Source: Bacteroidota bacterium
GTDB taxonomy: Bacteria; Bacteroidota; Bacteroidia; Flavobacteriales; Flavobacteriaceae
Assembly: GCA_024278565.1 (NCBI GenBank)
Contig: JAJRSY010000189.1
Coordinates: forward strand, 1-20,844
Direction: 5' to 3'
DNA: 20,844 nt
Part shown: one piece after another, positions 1-7,528 of the stretch
How the letters are laid out: each line of letters starts with the position of its first letter
How positions within the stretch are numbered: the stretch's first letter is position 1
Made by a program: the position numbers and the translations under genes
The notes under the pieces: generated by a model
The model's input: the letters and a program-made list of their open reading frames with translations, nothing else
The model's database searches: none
Told to the model about the DNA's origin: nothing

Positions 1-1
1 A

Positions 2-325
2 CACCTTCAAGGGCAGCATACCACCACTTTTGCCGAAATGTACGACCTTAGCTTTGACGCCCGAATAATCGACACCCCTGGAATTAAAGGATTTGGAATC
101 GTGGATATGGAAAAAGAGGAGATAGCAGACTATTTCCCCGAATTCTTTAAATTGAAAATTGATTGCAAATTCAATAATTGTTTACATTTGAAAGAGCCGG
201 ATTGCGCCGTCAAAAATGCTTTGGACAATAATATGGTAGCTTTGAGCCGCTATAAAAGTTATGTACAGATGGTAACGGACGAAGAAGAGAACTACAGAAT
301 CGATATTTATGATAGTAAGAATTGA
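2..325 (+). CDS. rsgA: Ribosome small-subunit GTPase RsgA, C-terminal part (5' end outside window)
   Basis: The reading frame is open from the window edge, so only the last 107 residues are present. They begin with GQHTTT, matching the RsgA switch I region, followed by DTPG (G3). The zinc-binding tail then shows the expected ligands in CKFNNCLH and a third Cys in EPDCAVK. RsgA is a circularly permuted GTPase that acts late in 30S ribosomal subunit maturation. The stop lies 42 bp before dtd on the same strand, so the two may be co-transcribed. The permuted G4-G1 order cannot be checked because the N-terminal half is missing. The identification rests on HTTT, DTPG and the Cys/His knuckle in the right order. 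Confidence 0.93.
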   Translation, partial: HLQGQHTTTFAEMYDLSFDARIIDTPGIKGFGIVDMEKEEIADYFPEFFKLKIDCKFNNCLHLKEPDCAVKNALDNNMVALSRYKSYVQMVTDEEENYRIDIYDSKN

Positions 326-367
326 CAAAAAGCCCTACCTTTTTTGGGAAGGGTTGGCGAAGGGGCT

Positions 368-820
368 ATGAGAGCGGTTGTACAAAGGGTTGCAAGGGCA
401 AGTGTCACAGTAGATGGCGCAGTGGTTTCAAGTATTGAAAATGGACTTTTGGTTCTTTTGGGCATTGAGGATGCCGATGGAAGCGAGGATATTGAATGGC
501 TGTCACGAAAAATCACAAACCTTCGTATTTTCAATGATGCCGACGGTGTTATGAACAGATCTCTATTAGAAGTTAATGGCGATACAATTGTAGTAAGCCA
601 GTTCACCCTTCATGCGGCCACTAAAAAAGGAAATAGGCCCTCTTATATAAAAGCGGCAAAACCTGATAGGGCCATACCATTGTACGGACAGTTTATCCAG
701 AAATTGGAAGCCTGTCTGGGCAAAAAAGTGGGCACAGGTGTTTTCGGTGCCGATATGAAAGTGGAATTAGTGAACGATGGGCCCGTGACCATAGTAATCG
801 ATACAAAAAGGAAGGAATGA
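368..820 (+). CDS. dtd: D-aminoacyl-tRNA deacylase
   Basis: The product is 150 residues, close to the usual 145-150 of bacterial Dtd. It hydrolyses D-amino acids from mischarged tRNA and also Gly-tRNA(Ala), a proofreading step after aminoacylation. Seen in the sequence: the N-terminus MRAVVQRV, SQFTLHA followed by NRPSY in the middle, and GVFGADM then NDGPVT near the end, which contains the Gly-cisPro pair that excludes L-amino acids. I chose the ATG at 368 because MRAVVQRV is the conserved family start; an in-frame TTG at 344 would only add eight poorly conserved residues. The stop overlaps the next start by 4 bp (ATGA), implying translational coupling. Confidence 0.96.
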   Translation: MRAVVQRVARASVTVDGAVVSSIENGLLVLLGIEDADGSEDIEWLSRKITNLRIFNDADGVMNRSLLEVNGDTIVVSQFTLHAATKKGNRPSYIKAAKPDRAIPLYGQFIQKLEACLGKKVGTGVFGADMKVELVNDGPVTIVIDTKRKE

Positions 821-1146
821 TGGGTATAAAAAAAACGCAGAAGGACGTAGATAATTGGATCAAGGAACACGGTGTACGCTATTTTAACGAGCTTACCAAT
901 ATGGTCCAACTTACTGAAGAAGTAGGCGAAGTGGCGCGTATCATTGCCCGTAGGTACGGTGAGCAAAGCGAGAAAGAATCAGATAAGGACAAAGACCTTG
1001 GTGAAGAACTGGCCGATGTACTTTTTGTAGTACTCTGTTTGGCCAACCAGACAGGTATAGACCTTCAAGAAGCGTTCGACAAAAAATTGGAGGTGAAGGC
1101 CAAACGCGATCACAATCGGCACCAAAACAACGAAAAGCTCAAATAG
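817..1146 (+). CDS. MazG-like nucleotide pyrophosphohydrolase
   Basis: A 109-residue all-alpha NTP pyrophosphohydrolase of the MazG/dUTPase-like superfamily. The metal-binding signature is visible as EE..E (residues 34-38) followed by EE..D (63-67), the ExxE...ExxD pattern that coordinates Mg2+. Family members hydrolyse (d)NTPs to (d)NMP and pyrophosphate and are thought to remove abnormal nucleotides; the exact substrate cannot be read from the sequence. A single short domain distinguishes it from the double-domain MazG of E. coli. The start overlaps the dtd stop by 4 bp, and a second ATG directly follows at 820. It is probably co-transcribed with dtd, and possibly with aroA after a 98-bp gap. 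Confidence 0.88.
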   Translation: MMGIKKTQKDVDNWIKEHGVRYFNELTNMVQLTEEVGEVARIIARRYGEQSEKESDKDKDLGEELADVLFVVLCLANQTGIDLQEAFDKKLEVKAKRDHNRHQNNEKLK

Positions 1147-1244
1147 TACTATATTTGTTCTTGGTATATTTCCCTTTGTGAAACGGTATTGTTTTTGGGC
1201 TGAAAGAAAGGCAAAGGGGTTAATCGATAAAAGAGAACCGCATT

Positions 1245-2474
1245 TTGAAATTACTCCTATCTGCTCCACCAACGAATCTTCTACAATCCCATATAAAAAT
1301 AACAGGCTCGAAAAGTGAATCGAACCGCTTATTGTTGATACAGGCGCTGTACCCTAATATAACCATTGACAACCTTTCCAATTCAGATGATGCCGAGGCT
1401 ATGCAAAAAGGCCTGAAAATCACAATCGGAGTTGTAGATATTCACCATGCAGGAACAGCAATGCGTTTTTTGACAGGTTATTTTGCTTCCCAAGAAGGAA
1501 AAGAAGTTACCCTGACAGGATCACAACGCATGACCGAACGCCCGGTAAAAGTATTGGTAGAAGCTTTAAGGAGCTTGGGAGCGGATATAGCATATATGGG
1601 AAATGAAGGGTATCCTCCCATAAAAATAAAAGGAAAAAAACTCATCAAGAACAAGGTGAGCTTGCCTGCCAATATTAGTAGCCAGTACATCTCGTCATTG
1701 TTGTTGATCGCACCAAGTCTCGAAAACGGACTCGAACTTGAATTGATTGGTAAAATCACATCGGTGCCCTATATCAAAATGACCTTAGCGTTATTAGATC
1801 AGATTGGGGTTGTAAGCTCTTTTGAAGGTAATTTGATCAAAGTGGCTCCTGAAAAATCGGTTGATGGTATCAATTTGGTCGTGGAATCTGATTGGAGCTC
1901 CGCATCTTATTTCTACAGTATAGTGGCCCTTTGCGAAGTGGGCACCGAGATTGCCCTTTCCACCTTCAAGAAAAACAGTTTACAGGGCGATAGCGTTCTT
2001 GTGGGGATTTACAAGGATTTCGGGGTAGATACAACTTTCTCCGGGAATGGTATTGTTTTAAGGAAAAAAGATAACTGCCAACTAGCGACTGTCGACTATG
2101 AACTGGGCAATGCCCCGGATATCGCCCAAACAATTGCCGTAACCTGTTTTGGCCTAGGCATTGGTTGCCATCTTACTGGTCTTCATACCTTGAAGATCAA
2201 AGAAACCGACCGCTTGGAAGCCCTGCATACCGAACTTTCTAAACTGGGTGCCGCTATTTCGGTCACCGATAAAACATTGACCTTGGAAGCTTCGGGTCAA
2301 ATAATACCAGATGTTGAAATAGATACGTACAGCGACCATAGAATGGCAATGGCCTTTGCCCCCTTGGCATTAAAAACTTCGATTGTCATCAATGAGGCCG
2401 AGGTGGTCTCTAAATCGTATCCCGGTTTCTGGAAAGATCTAAGAGAACTCCAATTTTCCGTAAAAGAATTATAA
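1245..2474 (+). CDS. aroA: 3-phosphoshikimate 1-carboxyvinyltransferase (EPSP synthase)
   Basis: A 409-residue EPSP synthase joining shikimate-3-phosphate and phosphoenolpyruvate in the sixth step of chorismate synthesis. Visible motifs are KSESNR (K23, S24, R28), AGTAMRF (69-75) in the PEP site, TERPV, SSQY, NAPDIAQ with the catalytic Asp, KETDR with the catalytic Glu, and SDHRMAMA near the C-terminus. The start is TTG: the frame is closed by TAA at 1221-1223 and contains no ATG before the conserved KSESNR box. The protein is somewhat shorter than E. coli AroA (427). One unusual residue is Phe75, at the position of Pro101 in E. coli numbering. Confidence 0.96.
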   Translation: MKLLLSAPPTNLLQSHIKITGSKSESNRLLLIQALYPNITIDNLSNSDDAEAMQKGLKITIGVVDIHHAGTAMRFLTGYFASQEGKEVTLTGSQRMTERPVKVLVEALRSLGADIAYMGNEGYPPIKIKGKKLIKNKVSLPANISSQYISSLLLIAPSLENGLELELIGKITSVPYIKMTLALLDQIGVVSSFEGNLIKVAPEKSVDGINLVVESDWSSASYFYSIVALCEVGTEIALSTFKKNSLQGDSVLVGIYKDFGVDTTFSGNGIVLRKKDNCQLATVDYELGNAPDIAQTIAVTCFGLGIGCHLTGLHTLKIKETDRLEALHTELSKLGAAISVTDKTLTLEASGQIIPDVEIDTYSDHRMAMAFAPLALKTSIVINEAEVVSKSYPGFWKDLRELQFSVKEL

Positions 2475-2486
2475 TGTTCGTTTTAC

Positions 2487-2518
2487 TTGACATCCCCTAT
2501 TCCGGTATCGTATATTTG
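2487..2518 (+). promoter_or_regulatory. Bacteroidota-type promoter for queA
   Basis: TTG at 2487-2489 is followed, after exactly 21 bp, by TATATTTG at 2511-2518. This fits the Bacteroidota sigma-70-family consensus TTG-N19-23-TAnnTTTG. It lies just after the aroA stop and about 70 bp before the queA ATG, so queA probably has its own promoter and is not only read from the aroA transcript. Transcription would begin near 2523-2527. Confidence 0.7.
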
Positions 2519-2586
2519 CAGCCGAAAAAATAAGGTCAAAAGACCCCGTTAGTAACAAAACACCAAATAAAACCAATAGCCATCTT

Positions 2587-3636
2587 ATGAAATTATCGCA
2601 CTTTAATTTTGAAATTCCAGAAAATTTACTTGCAGAGTATCCGTCAGAACATAGAGATGAATCCAAATTAATGGTCGTTCATAGAGAGACGGGTAAGATT
2701 GAGCATAAGATGTTCAAAGATCTTATCGATTATTTTGATGAAGACGATATTATGGTGATCAACAACACCAAGGTTTTTCCTGCAAGATTATTTGGTAACA
2801 AGGAAAAGACAGGTGCGCGTATAGAAGTTTTTTTATTGCGCGAACTGAACGAAGAGCAACGTTTATGGGATGTTCTTGTAGATCCTGCTCGAAAGATCCG
2901 TATCGGTAATAAACTTTATTTCGGTGAAGATGAGAGTTTGGTGGCCGAGGTAATCGATAATACAACTTCAAGGGGAAGAACTTTGCGTTTTCTGTATGAT
3001 GGGGCCTATATTGATTTTAGAAGAAAATTAAAGGAGCTTGGTCAAACCCCATTGCCAAAATATATAAAAAGGGCAGTAGAGCCCGAAGATAAAGAACGTT
3101 ATCAGACGATTTATGCCAAACATGAAGGAGCCGTGGCGGCACCAACGGCAGGGCTGCATTTTTCAAAGCATTTGTTGAAACGTATGGAAATAAAGGGAAT
3201 TGGTTTCGCCGAGCTTACCCTTCACGTAGGTCTGGGTACTTTTAACCCGGTTGAGGTAGAAGATCTTTCAAAGCATAAGATGGACAGTGAAGAATTGATC
3301 ATTGATGAAAATACAACTGAAATTGTAAATAATGCCCAGAAAAATAAACGTAGAATCTGTGCGGTTGGTACAACCGCCATGCGTGGTTTAGAGAGTGCTG
3401 TTTCATCACAACAAACATTGAACACTTATGATGGGTGGACCAATAAGTTCGTTTTTCCCCCGTATGAGTTTAGTATAGCCACTGCAATGGTCACCAATTT
3501 TCATTTGCCAAAATCAACACTCTTGATGATGGTATCGGCTTTTATGGGTCATGATTTAATGAAAAAAGCATATAAAGAAGCAATTTTGGAGGGCTATAAA
3601 TTTTATTCTTATGGTGATGCCATGTTGATTATTTAA
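2587..3636 (+). CDS. queA: S-adenosylmethionine:tRNA ribosyltransferase-isomerase
   Basis: QueA transfers and isomerises the ribose of SAM onto 7-aminomethyl-7-deazaguanine in tRNA, giving epoxyqueuosine at wobble position 34. The 349-residue length is typical. Conserved stretches are visible in order: VINNTKVFPARL near residue 60, GAVAAPTAGLHF near 180, HVGLGTFNPV near 214, AVGTTAMRGLES near 260, TNFHLPKSTLLMMVSAF near 305, and a YGDAMLI end. The ATG at 2587 is 69 bp downstream of a good promoter match. Two hairpins follow the stop, the second a strong terminator, so queA is probably transcribed alone. Confidence 0.97.
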   Translation: MKLSHFNFEIPENLLAEYPSEHRDESKLMVVHRETGKIEHKMFKDLIDYFDEDDIMVINNTKVFPARLFGNKEKTGARIEVFLLRELNEEQRLWDVLVDPARKIRIGNKLYFGEDESLVAEVIDNTTSRGRTLRFLYDGAYIDFRRKLKELGQTPLPKYIKRAVEPEDKERYQTIYAKHEGAVAAPTAGLHFSKHLLKRMEIKGIGFAELTLHVGLGTFNPVEVEDLSKHKMDSEELIIDENTTEIVNNAQKNKRRICAVGTTAMRGLESAVSSQQTLNTYDGWTNKFVFPPYEFSIATAMVTNFHLPKSTLLMMVSAFMGHDLMKKAYKEAILEGYKFYSYGDAMLII

Positions 3637-3641
3637 GTTTT

Positions 3642-3672
3642 ATACCGTTCCCGCAAAGGTGGGAAGCTGTAT
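3642..3672 (+). other. Short hairpin just after queA
   Basis: TTCCCGC (3648-3654) pairs with GTGGGAA (3659-3665) around an AAAG loop, with one G-T pair. Outer ATAC and GTAT can extend the stem past small bulges. No T-run follows, so it may be an mRNA 3'-end stabilising structure and not a terminator in its own right. Confidence 0.4.
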
Positions 3673-3684
3673 CATTTTAGAAAA

Positions 3685-3729
3685 AAACCCTGCTTATACC
3701 TGTAGATTATAAGCAGGGTTTATATTTTT
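3685..3729 (+). terminator. Strong rho-independent terminator hairpin after queA
   Basis: AAACCCTGCTTATA (3685-3698) is a perfect 14-bp inverted match to TATAAGCAGGGTTT (3708-3721), with a 9-nt loop and a T-rich tail ATATTTTT. The tail runs directly into the TTG start codon of rlmN at 3728. On the reverse strand the A-run at 3681-3687 gives a T-tail too, so the hairpin could act in both directions. Confidence 0.8.
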
Positions 3730-4777
3730 GAAAAAGGTGGAAACAAAAAAGAAAGACATACGGGCATTGACCCGAGAGCAACTGAGAGATTTTTTCGTCG
3801 AAAATGGCGATAAGGCGTTCAGGGGCAATCAGGTATATGAATGGCTCTGGCAGCGATCCGCACATTCTTTTGATGTGATGACCAATGTCTCTAAGGAGAC
3901 CCGCAGTATGTTGGAAGCGAATTTTGTTATCAATCATATCAAGGTCGATTTGATGCAACGCAGTAGTGATGGCACTATTAAAAATGCTGTTCGACTTCAT
4001 GACGATTTGGTAGTTGAATCAGTATTGATCCCGACCAAAACAAGAACAACAGCCTGTGTATCAAGTCAAGTCGGTTGTAGCTTGGATTGTCTGTTTTGTG
4101 CCACCTCACGCTTAAAGCGTATGCGTAATTTGAATCCTGATGAGATTTACGATCAAGTAGTTGCCATTGACAATGAAAGCCGACTTTATTTTGATAGGCC
4201 CTTGAGCAATATTGTTTTTATGGGTATGGGCGAACCCCTTATGAACTATAAGAACGTGCTCAGTGCGATTGATAAAATCACCTCTCCCGAGGGTTTGGGT
4301 ATGTCTGCCAAGCGTATAACGGTCTCCACATCCGGTGTGCCCAAGATCATAAAAAAAATGGCCGATGCCGGGGTGAAATTTAAATTGGCGGTTTCTTTGC
4401 ATTCCGCAATTGATGAAATCCGTACTTCGATAATGCCCTTTAATACTACTTTTAATTTGACAGACTTGAGGGAAGCATTGGAGTATTGGTACAACAAGAC
4501 CAAAAGTAGAATAACCTACGAATATGTTGTTTGGGAAGGCATTAACGACACTCAAAAAGATGCAAGGGCACTTGTCGATTTTTGTAGGTTTGCCCCAGCA
4601 AAGGTAAATTTAATCGAATATAACCCTATTGATGATGGTGCGTTTCAACAAGCATCAAAAAAAGCTGTTGAGATGTATGTGGATGTATTGGAAAAAAATG
4701 GAATTACCGTTACAGTGCGTCGCTCAAGAGGTAAAGATATCGATGCCGCCTGCGGGCAATTGGCCAACAAGTCGTAG
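3728..4777 (+). CDS. rlmN: Dual-specificity 23S rRNA (A2503)/tRNA (A37) C2-methyltransferase, radical SAM
   Basis: RlmN methylates C2 of A2503 in 23S rRNA and A37 in some tRNAs by a radical SAM ping-pong mechanism. The 349-residue protein has the [4Fe-4S] ligands C117, C121 and C124 (CSLDCLFC), preceded by C110 in TACVSSQVG. The second catalytic Cys lies at 342 in DIDAACGQL, matching Cys355 of E. coli. MGMGEPLMN, the SAM-binding GGEP-like motif, is also present. The likely start is TTG at 3728, because the frame is closed by TAA at 3710-3712 and KKDIRALT follows as in relatives; GTG at 3737 is the alternative. The TTG is embedded in the T-tail of the preceding terminator, leaving almost no room for a conventional promoter or leader. 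Confidence 0.95.
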   Translation: MKKVETKKKDIRALTREQLRDFFVENGDKAFRGNQVYEWLWQRSAHSFDVMTNVSKETRSMLEANFVINHIKVDLMQRSSDGTIKNAVRLHDDLVVESVLIPTKTRTTACVSSQVGCSLDCLFCATSRLKRMRNLNPDEIYDQVVAIDNESRLYFDRPLSNIVFMGMGEPLMNYKNVLSAIDKITSPEGLGMSAKRITVSTSGVPKIIKKMADAGVKFKLAVSLHSAIDEIRTSIMPFNTTFNLTDLREALEYWYNKTKSRITYEYVVWEGINDTQKDARALVDFCRFAPAKVNLIEYNPIDDGAFQQASKKAVEMYVDVLEKNGITVTVRRSRGKDIDAACGQLANKS

Positions 4778-4856
4778 TTGTTCTTTAAGACTTTGGTTCT
4801 ACTACTATTTGTGTGGGTAAGATCATATTTTTAGTTTTGACCATCTTAAAAAACAA

Positions 4857-4880
4857 CCCGCCTGCCGGCGGGCAGGTGGG
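4857..4880. repeat. GC-rich palindromic repeat, CCTGCC/GGCAGG type, copy 1
   Basis: CCTGCC (4861-4866) and GGCAGG (4871-4876) pair around a GGCG loop. Flanking CCCG and TGGG extend the stem to 10 bp with one wobble pair. The core recurs at 5042, 19457 and 20618, so this is a dispersed intergenic family and may serve here as the rlmN terminator. Confidence 0.75.
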
Positions 4881-4902
4881 TGAATGATATAATGGGTGAA
4901 TG

Positions 4903-4926
4903 CCCGCCTGAACGGCACGGGCAGGC
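4903..4926. repeat. GC-rich palindromic repeat, degenerate copy
   Basis: GCCTG (4906-4910) and CAGGC (4922-4926) pair around an imperfect GC-rich centre. It resembles copy 1 but has a mutated core, and it is separated from copy 1 by a direct repeat of GGGTGAATG. Likely a decayed member of the same family. Confidence 0.5.
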
Positions 4927-5041
4927 TTGAATAATATAATTGAGCAATAGACTGATATACAAGTAAATAAGATTATTTTATTCACACATTAAAGCATTCA
5001 TACATTCATTCATTTTGAACTGATATAAATCTTCCACTAAA

Positions 5042-5058
5042 CCTGCCCGCCCGGCAGG
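5042..5058. repeat. GC-rich palindromic repeat, CCTGCC/GGCAGG type, copy 2
   Basis: CCTGCC (5042-5047) and GGCAGG (5053-5058) flank a 5-nt CGCCC loop. Same 6-bp arms as the other members. It sits downstream of the reverse gene that ends at 5199, about 140 bp away. Confidence 0.7.
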
Positions 5059-5198
5059 CTGGTTCGCAGTAGTACCAAGACTTTTAAGGTTTATTTTCAC
5101 GAGGCTTGTATCGTTTCTTCTTTTTTTCTTGGAATTTGAGGCTTTTCCTTTTTTAAATTTGATACCTCGTATGCATGTATCGAGGCATATCATTTCTC

Positions 5199-6176
5199 TT
5201 AAGGTCTATTTTTAAGCTTAAAACGCATCAGTACCGGCAAATGATCTGATGCTTCCTCTATCTCGGTAACGATGCGGGCATCTACCTTTTCAATGAAATC
5301 AGTATTGTAAAAAATATAGTCTAGTCTTTCTAAAGACGTGTCAGAAGGATATGTTTTTTTTGAGGTATCAACTACGGCATAGGCAATATTGGACGGAACC
5401 AAAAGTTTGTTGACGGTGGCATCGTTCATGCTCATGTCACTGTTGAAATCACCAATCAACAGGGTAGGGTAGGTGCCTGCAAAGTGTTGATAGATGTCGA
5501 TTACTTCGTTGGTCTGTTTTTTTCGTGCCTCTTGGTCAAAGGCTTCAAGATGCACATTGATTACCTTTACTTCTTGGCCTTTGATAGAGAGGGTAGCCAC
5601 CTGCGCCAATCGATCTAGATAAAAGGCACTTCGCCAAAAAGGCATATCATCAGGTTTAGAAAGTACGGTAACCTCATGCTGGTCAAGATTGAATTTACTT
5701 AGAATCGACTGCCCCGAATAGGTTTTTCCGAAATGTGAACTTATGGGCCAATAGGGGAATGGTAAGTATCTAACATCCCAATTTACCGCTTGGGCGGCAT
5801 ACCGAAACCCCAAAGAAGAAAGTGCGGTTTGTTGGTTTATATGAAAAGAGCGTTGAGAGTCATAATCGATCTCTTGAAGCGCAATGATATCCGGATCTAT
5901 GGTTTTGAAGACCTGTTTTGTTTTGTTCAGGTTCTCATCGAACAGGCTTTTTGTACGGTCTACGGCCAAGTTATTGGTCATGCCACTTAGATAGCCAATA
6001 TTATAGGTGACTATGCTAAAAATAGAATCATTTGTGGTTTCTGTGGGCACATCTTTAAACGAAATCAATTGTGTATGCTCATTATCGGCATAATTTGAAG
6101 CAGATGCCCAAAAAAAGAATGCCACCAACGCTAAAAGAAACACCAGAATAATCTTACCTAATTTTTTCATTTTCAT
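5199..6176 (-). CDS. Membrane-anchored endonuclease/exonuclease/phosphatase-family protein
   Basis: A 325-residue metal-dependent phosphoesterase of the EEP fold, related to DNase I, exonuclease III and lipid or inositol phosphatases. A single hydrophobic segment at about residues 6-25 suggests an inner-membrane anchor or uncleaved signal, placing the catalytic domain outside the cytoplasm. Fold motifs appear in order: TYNIGYL, ALQEID (metal-binding Glu), NVHLEAF (catalytic His), IGDFNSD (Asp/Asn), RLDYIF and the final SDHLPV (Asp-His pair). The substrate cannot be inferred. I start at ATG 6176 (MKMKKLGK); ATG 6170 is as good, and TTG 6200 would only lengthen the tail before the hydrophobic segment. 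Confidence 0.88.
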   Translation of the reverse strand: MKMKKLGKIILVFLLALVAFFFWASASNYADNEHTQLISFKDVPTETTNDSIFSIVTYNIGYLSGMTNNLAVDRTKSLFDENLNKTKQVFKTIDPDIIALQEIDYDSQRSFHINQQTALSSLGFRYAAQAVNWDVRYLPFPYWPISSHFGKTYSGQSILSKFNLDQHEVTVLSKPDDMPFWRSAFYLDRLAQVATLSIKGQEVKVINVHLEAFDQEARKKQTNEVIDIYQHFAGTYPTLLIGDFNSDMSMNDATVNKLLVPSNIAYAVVDTSKKTYPSDTSLERLDYIFYNTDFIEKVDARIVTEIEEASDHLPVLMRFKLKNRP

Positions 6177-6332
6177 GGGTTTAAACGAGTTCAATGACAA
6201 AAATAGACATTATTCAATGATTTTGATGGCACGGTGTCGTTGAGCCCAAAATGGGTGTCTTGAATTATAAAAACCCCTTTATTTTACTTAAATTTACAAG
6301 ATTGTCCTTAACCCACTAAAAACCAACTTTAG

Positions 6333-7310
6333 TTGAAAACAACAGCTATAATCAAGCAGCCCATTGAAGATGAGATGGAACTTTTTGAATCAAAGTTCCG
6401 TGATTCAATGACCTCTAAAGTTGCTCTGTTAAACCGTATCACCCATTATATAGTCAACCGAAAGGGCAAGCAAATGCGACCTATGTTCGTTTTTCTGACC
6501 GCCAAGATGTTGAACAACGGTGAAGTGAACGAACGTACCTATCGTGGGGCCTCGGTCATTGAATTGATCCATACCGCCACTTTGGTACATGATGATGTGG
6601 TTGATGAAAGTAACAAACGAAGAGGGTTCTTTTCTGTAAATGCCCTCTGGAAAAATAAAATAGCTGTTTTGGTAGGTGATTACCTCTTGTCAAAAGGGTT
6701 GCTCTTGTCAATCGACAATGGTGATTTTGATTTATTGCGGATCATCTCTGTTGCCGTTCGCGAAATGAGCGAAGGAGAGCTTTTACAGATCGAGAAGGCA
6801 AGGCGTCTTGATATTACAGAGGCTATTTATTATGATATCATCCGCCAGAAGACAGCGACCTTGATTGCTGCCTGTTGCAGCTTGGGTGCTTGTTCGGTAC
6901 AGCCAGATTCCGCCGATGTAGAGACCTTTCGCAAGTTCGGCGAACTTTGCGGCATGGCTTTTCAGATAAAAGACGATCTATTTGACTATGGTGACACTAA
7001 AATAGGCAAACCTACAGGCATCGATATTAAAGAGCAAAAAATGACCTTGCCGCTCATACATGTGCTGAATATATGTTCTAAGGAGGAAAAAAAATGGATT
7101 ATCAACTCCATAAAAAACCACAATAGAAACAAAAAGCGTGTCAAAGAGGTAATTGCCTTTATAAAAGATAGGGGAGGGTTGGATTATGCCGTGGAAAAAA
7201 TGCTCCTATATCGAAACGAGGCCCTGAAACTTCTAGAGGGCTATCCCCCGTCAGTGTATAAAAGTTCGCTGGAACTCATGGTGAACTACGTCGTTGACCG
7301 AAAAAAATAA
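6333..7310 (+). CDS. Long-chain (all-E) polyprenyl diphosphate synthase
   Basis: A 325-residue trans-prenyltransferase that extends allylic diphosphates with isopentenyl diphosphate; in this group the product normally feeds the menaquinone side chain. Seen: the KQMRP substrate-binding stretch (46-50), the first Asp-rich motif HDDVVDE (86-92), KTATL (173-177) and the second Asp-rich motif DDLFD (214-218). Residues before the first Asp motif (ELIHTATLV) are small to medium, compatible with a long product, but chain length is not readable with certainty. The start must be TTG at 6333 since TAG lies immediately before it and the N-terminus up to MELFESKF is family-like. It is divergent from the phosphoesterase gene, with 156 bp between the two starts. 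Confidence 0.93.
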   Translation: MKTTAIIKQPIEDEMELFESKFRDSMTSKVALLNRITHYIVNRKGKQMRPMFVFLTAKMLNNGEVNERTYRGASVIELIHTATLVHDDVVDESNKRRGFFSVNALWKNKIAVLVGDYLLSKGLLLSIDNGDFDLLRIISVAVREMSEGELLQIEKARRLDITEAIYYDIIRQKTATLIAACCSLGACSVQPDSADVETFRKFGELCGMAFQIKDDLFDYGDTKIGKPTGIDIKEQKMTLPLIHVLNICSKEEKKWIINSIKNHNRNKKRVKEVIAFIKDRGGLDYAVEKMLLYRNEALKLLEGYPPSVYKSSLELMVNYVVDRKK

Positions 7311-7341
7311 AAGCTGGGCATTGGGCATATGTAAGTAACGT

Positions 7342-7374
7342 CTTTGCGAGGAACCTTTCGTAACGAAGCAAACT
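7342..7374. repeat. Decayed dispersed repeat of TTGCGAGGAA...ACGAAGCAA type
   Basis: TTTGC at 7343-7347 pairs with GCAAA near 7368-7372, and TTCGT at 7357-7361 pairs with ACGAA at 7363-7367. The wording TTTGCGAGGAA...ACGAAGCAA resembles a repeat often seen between Bacteroidota genes. It occupies the gap between the prenyltransferase and the sigma-factor leader. Only one copy is in the window, so family status is recalled and not shown here. Confidence 0.45.
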
Positions 7375-7473
7375 GTTTGTCATATATGTTGAACTCAAGA
7401 CGAATTCTTTGTCAACAACTAGCAGACCTGCCAGGAGTTTGAACATTGTTTCAAAAAAAATCGTCCCCATGGG

Positions 7474-7500
7474 GCAACCTTTTCAAAAGTATAACCGTCT
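7474..7500 (+). promoter_or_regulatory. Candidate ECF-sigma promoter for the sigma/anti-sigma operon
   Basis: GCAACC (7474-7479) is followed after 16 bp by CGTCT (7496-7500). An AAC-containing -35 box with a CGTC -10 box and 16-17 bp spacing is the general layout of group IV (ECF) promoters. It lies about 30 bp before the start of an ECF sigma gene, so positive autoregulation is the simplest reading. A CCCCATGGGG palindrome (7465-7474) overlaps the -35 edge and could bind a regulator. No Bacteroidota housekeeping TAnnTTTG element is evident close to this gene. Confidence 0.55.
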
Positions 7501-7528
7501 ATCTTTATAGAAGCTAATTTCAAAAACT

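Larger units (their letters stand above)
4778..5198. other. 421-bp gene-free region with GC-rich palindromes and short repeats
   Basis: No convincing gene is present: open frames here have low-complexity or palindrome-derived translations. The region holds three CCTGCC/GGCAGG-type hairpins (listed separately), a 9-bp direct repeat GGGTGAATG at 4878-4886 and 4894-4902, and an ATTC-rich microrepeat near 4997-5014. It lies between two convergent genes, rlmN and the reverse phosphatase-family gene, where both transcripts must end. Confidence 0.7.

Noticed and set aside
344..367. Eight-codon N-terminal extension of dtd from TTG
   Set aside because: The conserved Dtd N-terminus MRAVVQRV begins at ATG 368 and the extension is Gly-rich and unlike the family.
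1150..1157. TATATTTG as a promoter for aroA
   Set aside because: The -7 box matches, but no TTG stands at a suitable distance upstream, and it lies nearly 90 bp from the start; not strong enough to list.
4112..4555. 147-codon reverse open frame inside rlmN
   Set aside because: It lies fully within a clearly identified radical SAM gene on the other strand and its translation has no recognisable domain; it follows from the codon use of rlmN.
4785..5193. Two reverse open frames in the gap after rlmN
   Set aside because: Their translations run through GC-rich palindromes and low-complexity Lys/Ser stretches, with no conserved pattern.
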